From Erigeron canadensis (lineage: Eukaryota > Streptophyta > Magnoliopsida > Asterales > Asteraceae), in contig NC_057766.1 in the NCBI RefSeq assembly GCF_010389155.1, positions 28,281,516 to 28,345,515 on the forward strand: a stretch of DNA of 64,000 nt, given 5' to 3'. The notes beneath the pieces are model-generated. The model saw only the letters and a list, made by a program, of their open reading frames with translations. It was not told the origin of the DNA and did not search any database. The position numbers and the translations under genes are program-made. Shown here one piece after another: positions 61,220-64,000 of this stretch (positions are counted from its first letter, which is position 1; each line of letters begins with the position of its first letter).

Positions 61220-61985
61220 CTGCAGGCAATCTTCTTCAGTTACTAAAGAAAGATTACAGTTTGACTTTTGAGGTCAAACATCTTGATTTCCATATCCAAA
61301 TACTTTAATCATGCTAGCTGTCAGAACCAACATATTGCATTTTTGTTAGTTCACTAAATGTTCCTGGTGTTTGTAAATATTTTTTTTGGTTATTTAGCAA
61401 AGCCAATTTAGTTGTAGAGTGGAAATCGTATCGGTCTATTTGACCATTAAAATCAAAGACATTACTTTCTGGGAGAATGAAAATGGTTACAATCCATCTC
61501 TCCATTCACCAATTCTGACTTGCAATATTAAGAACCACACGTATCCTGAAATGCATGAATGCAAGTGGTATACTGCATATCTCAGTTCACCTATTCTATA
61601 TTACAATAAAAATCCCGAAATAAGTGAAATGGCAGTGGAACCCAAACACACAAGATGAACAAAAATAATAAATTATGCTCGTAGTATAGAAATATATAAG
61701 GTAGACAAGCAAGACACACCTGTAACTAAGGCAAAGTCAAAGACTCAAATGATGCTACATCGACTTCGTGTCTCCCCACATTTGGCCATCTAACCATGGA
61801 CAAAACGAATCATAGACACTACAGATAGTTAAGTTGATAGAAAGGCCAACGTAAAATACTCGCCTTGAAGTAGCATGGACAGAAGCAAGAGGAGCAGAAC
61901 GTCACGTGAAAACCTCAAAACCTACCCTTCTACCCTCCTCGTCTTATCTGGGCTGTGCATCATGGGTAGGAAAATATTTCAGAAA
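61220..61985 (-). pseudogene. THEP1 remnant, fourth copy
   Basis: It starts in the intron beyond exon 5, like the copy at 49.1 kb. Traces of exon 4 are near 61722-61795, with a deletion. Traces of exon 3 are near 61863-61955, with a large internal loss. Exons 1, 2, 5 and 6 are not recognised. It sits after an R module in the same order as the intact gene. Confidence 0.7.
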
Positions 61986-63599
61986 AAGCGTCACGATTAC
62001 TAGAATATCTTAATCAAGGGAGCAAAACACGACCTTGAACCAAAAAGTAGTATAACCTGGTAACCCAACAAACGATGAGGTATCCCTGTTAAGGTTGCCC
62101 AGGATACGCGAGTTTATAACCTTGATCAAGAGTTCTTTGGGTTTTGCATTTGACTTATCTTCTATAAGCTTCCGTTTTGTTGTTTCTTTTTGAAATTATG
62201 AGCTAATCATGACTTCTAATTGCACGATAAGCAAAGAAGCTTGAAATAAGCGAGAAGAACGGGATTTATCAAAGATTTGTCAAACTCAGATAACTTAACT
62301 TAAACACCTCTTAATCGAAGTATTCCCTGGGTCATTTTCGAACCTTTTACTTGATCCATGGTTCGTATGATGAGGTAGCTTGCGTGATGAGGCGTCTGTG
62401 GGTTTTTTCCCCATGGAATTGGACTTGGTGCAACTCGACATGAGTTTTGTGCGGTTTGAGTTGGACCAGCCAGCGTTAGCATTTCACCATCGGGTTACCC
62501 CAAATGTATTTTGGACTTTGGCATTTGTTCATCCTTTAAAACGTAAAAAGAACTATTTCCTTTTACTATTGATGCGCTTTTCTAATGTAACTAAATAAAA
62601 ATGTCAAAAACGTATCAATATCCTAAAGGCAAACATATTCTAAGGACTTTTTTTGATTGAATAATTTCGTCAAAAACAGATATGAGAAAGATAAGATGGT
62701 AAACAATTGTTTCCAAAATCATATATTTTTCTACATATGTTTGGCTAATACAAACACATCTTCAAACATTATTCCAATGAACAAATACAAGATTAGTCCT
62801 TGAAAATATATATAAGCGATAAGATTGAATGAATAATCAAATGATACTTAAAGTATCATTAAAACATTGAAAGAAGTTCTCATCAACAACTAAGTAGTAT
62901 TCCTTTTATTGAAACGCTGGCATCAACAAACAAATAGTTACCACGTGTACAGGTATCGGGTCGGTTTTGGGTCCGATAAGATCCCCAATAATGGGTATCG
63001 GGTCGGGTTTCATTTCTCTTATCGGGTTCGGGTTTGACACTACCCGTCCGAACCCCTTCCATCGCCATTCCTAGATACCTTTATTATATAGTTTTGCTAA
63101 TTACTACTAATATAAATGGAAGAGGATTGTTTAGGTTATCGATTTCTGGAGATGGCCAAGTCTTTTCTAATCAAATATATGCGGTATAATCTGAATGTCT
63201 ATATGACCATTCCAACCATTTACTATACTTACATCATCTTAAGTTAATAAACTCAGCCAACTAACCTAGTAAAAAATAAATATATAAAAACAACAAAACG
63301 TATCTAGATAAGACAAACAAATTTTAAGCGCTCAATTCTTCTTCTTATCTATTTTTTTATGATGTTTCTACAACAAAAACAACACAATATCTAATTCCAT
63401 CAAAGACAGGGTAAGAAAAAATGAGATGTAAAAGAAACTTCCAGATGTAAATATATGTCTTTACAACTGTTTATTTAATAAAAACACATCTTCTAACATT
63501 ATTCTTCCAATGAACAAAGTAACTCGAAGGATTTTCTCAAACTTAGAAAAATTTATGAGAAGACAAAAGAAATTAACCCACTAATTAATAGGATAGAAG
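61986..63599. other. Spacer with MITE-like and GC-rich repeat fragments
   Basis: Between about 62040 and 62340 the sequence parallels 49480-49780, with GATGAGGTATCC, CGCGAGTTTATAACCTTGAT and a decayed MITE. At 62950-63060 a run of GGGTCGGGTTT and CCCGTCCGAACCC words matches the type at 22.7 kb. There is no gene. Confidence 0.5.
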
Positions 63600-64000
63600 C
63601 TAGCATAATATATCGGCAAGAAATGAAAAACTATAAAGAGCTTCAAAAAAAGTTTCGGCTAAAGTTTCTTTTATAAGATCAATCGTTGTTGCTGGACGTA
63701 CTTTCTTGATATGATGGATAGAAGATGACAGGTGACTTTGATACAATATAATCTTAGAATTATCTTCGAGACCATTGATGTTGACTTCATGTAAATCGCC
63801 ACTTTTCAGCTTGTAGATATAAAACCGCCAAGGACCACGATCGTTACGCTCTCTGATTAATAGGTCCCCGTCTTCGTTACAACAACCTAAACCATGTAAG
63901 GATATATGACCGTTGCCACTAAAAGGTCGTGCGCGATGGAACTGACAGTACAACACCCACTCTTTGTGCTTCAATGTCCATACTCGTACGCTATCATCGT
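63600..64000 (-). CDS. F-box family protein, C-terminal part (cut by window end)
   Basis: The frame is open from the window edge to the stop at 63600. It reads DDSVRVWTLKHKEWVLY at its start in the window and KSGDLHEVNINGLEDNSKII later, aligning with the last third of the intact paralogue at 59148. The F-box should lie beyond 64000. Its C-terminus differs (ALYSFSFLADILC). Whether the gene is intact cannot be told. Confidence 0.8.
   Translation of the reverse strand, partial: DDSVRVWTLKHKEWVLYCQFHRARPFSGNGHISLHGLGCCNEDGDLLIRERNDRGPWRFYIYKLKSGDLHEVNINGLEDNSKIILYQSHLSSSIHHIKKVRPATTIDLIKETLAETFFEALYSFSFLADILC

Noticed and set aside
62883..63068. 61-codon frame with RPDT-type repeats
   Set aside because: It arises from the GGGTCGGGTTT-type intergenic repeat also seen at 22.7 kb. 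There is no gene evidence.

Overview
The window is nuclear DNA from a flowering plant. The genes are split by many GT-AG introns. The spacers are AT-rich and carry Copia, LINE, SINE, Helitron and MITE-like sequence, and the proteins are plant-type. Repeat types and F-box style give me an impression of an asterid, perhaps Asteraceae, but no marker in the window proves it.

Left part (1-33.8 kb): three conserved single-copy-type genes, all on the + strand. They are an SR-protein kinase (SRPK, 1407-5292, 4 exons, 424 aa), the mismatch-repair/meiotic endonuclease subunit MLH3 (10570-18679, 24 exons, about 1339 aa) and a tomosyn/lethal(2)giant larvae WD40 protein with a C-terminal SNARE-like tail (26171-33771, 24 exons, about 1040 aa). 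I built these models by hand and every junction keeps the reading frame. The spacers hold a 5'-truncated LINE with target-site duplications, which seems nested in an older TIR element (7.1-9.5 kb), foldback hairpins, Helitron ends (20.7-21.8 kb) and an LTR-like stretch full of short palindromes (22.8-24.9 kb). MLH3 carries an exact-length tandem triplication (3 x 288 bp) in its linker exon.

Right part (34-64 kb): a decayed modular duplication field. An intact six-exon NTPase gene of the THEP1/NTPCR family (34586-35962, minus) is followed by at least three broken copies. One copy was split by a young 7.07-kb Copia element (38254-45326, TSD atata, LTRs with 5 differences in 446 bp). That element's own gag-pol is disabled by two frameshifts and an in-frame stop. 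F-box genes of one family lie on the minus strand at 51.5, 55.9, 59.1 and 63.6 kb: one intact, one with a single frameshift, one lacking its F-box, one cut by the window end. Shared spacer modules link the F-box and THEP1 copies.

The most unusual signal is a family of about 82-nt tRNA-like units (36084, 36930, 45890, 48277, 50665, plus partial copies). Each has a T-arm with a B-box, a closing acceptor-like stem, two further hairpins and a T-run just downstream. Stem sequences differ between copies but pairing is kept, so these look like an undescribed Pol III-type transcript family or a tRNA-derived repeat. It spreads with the THEP1 segment and also outside it.
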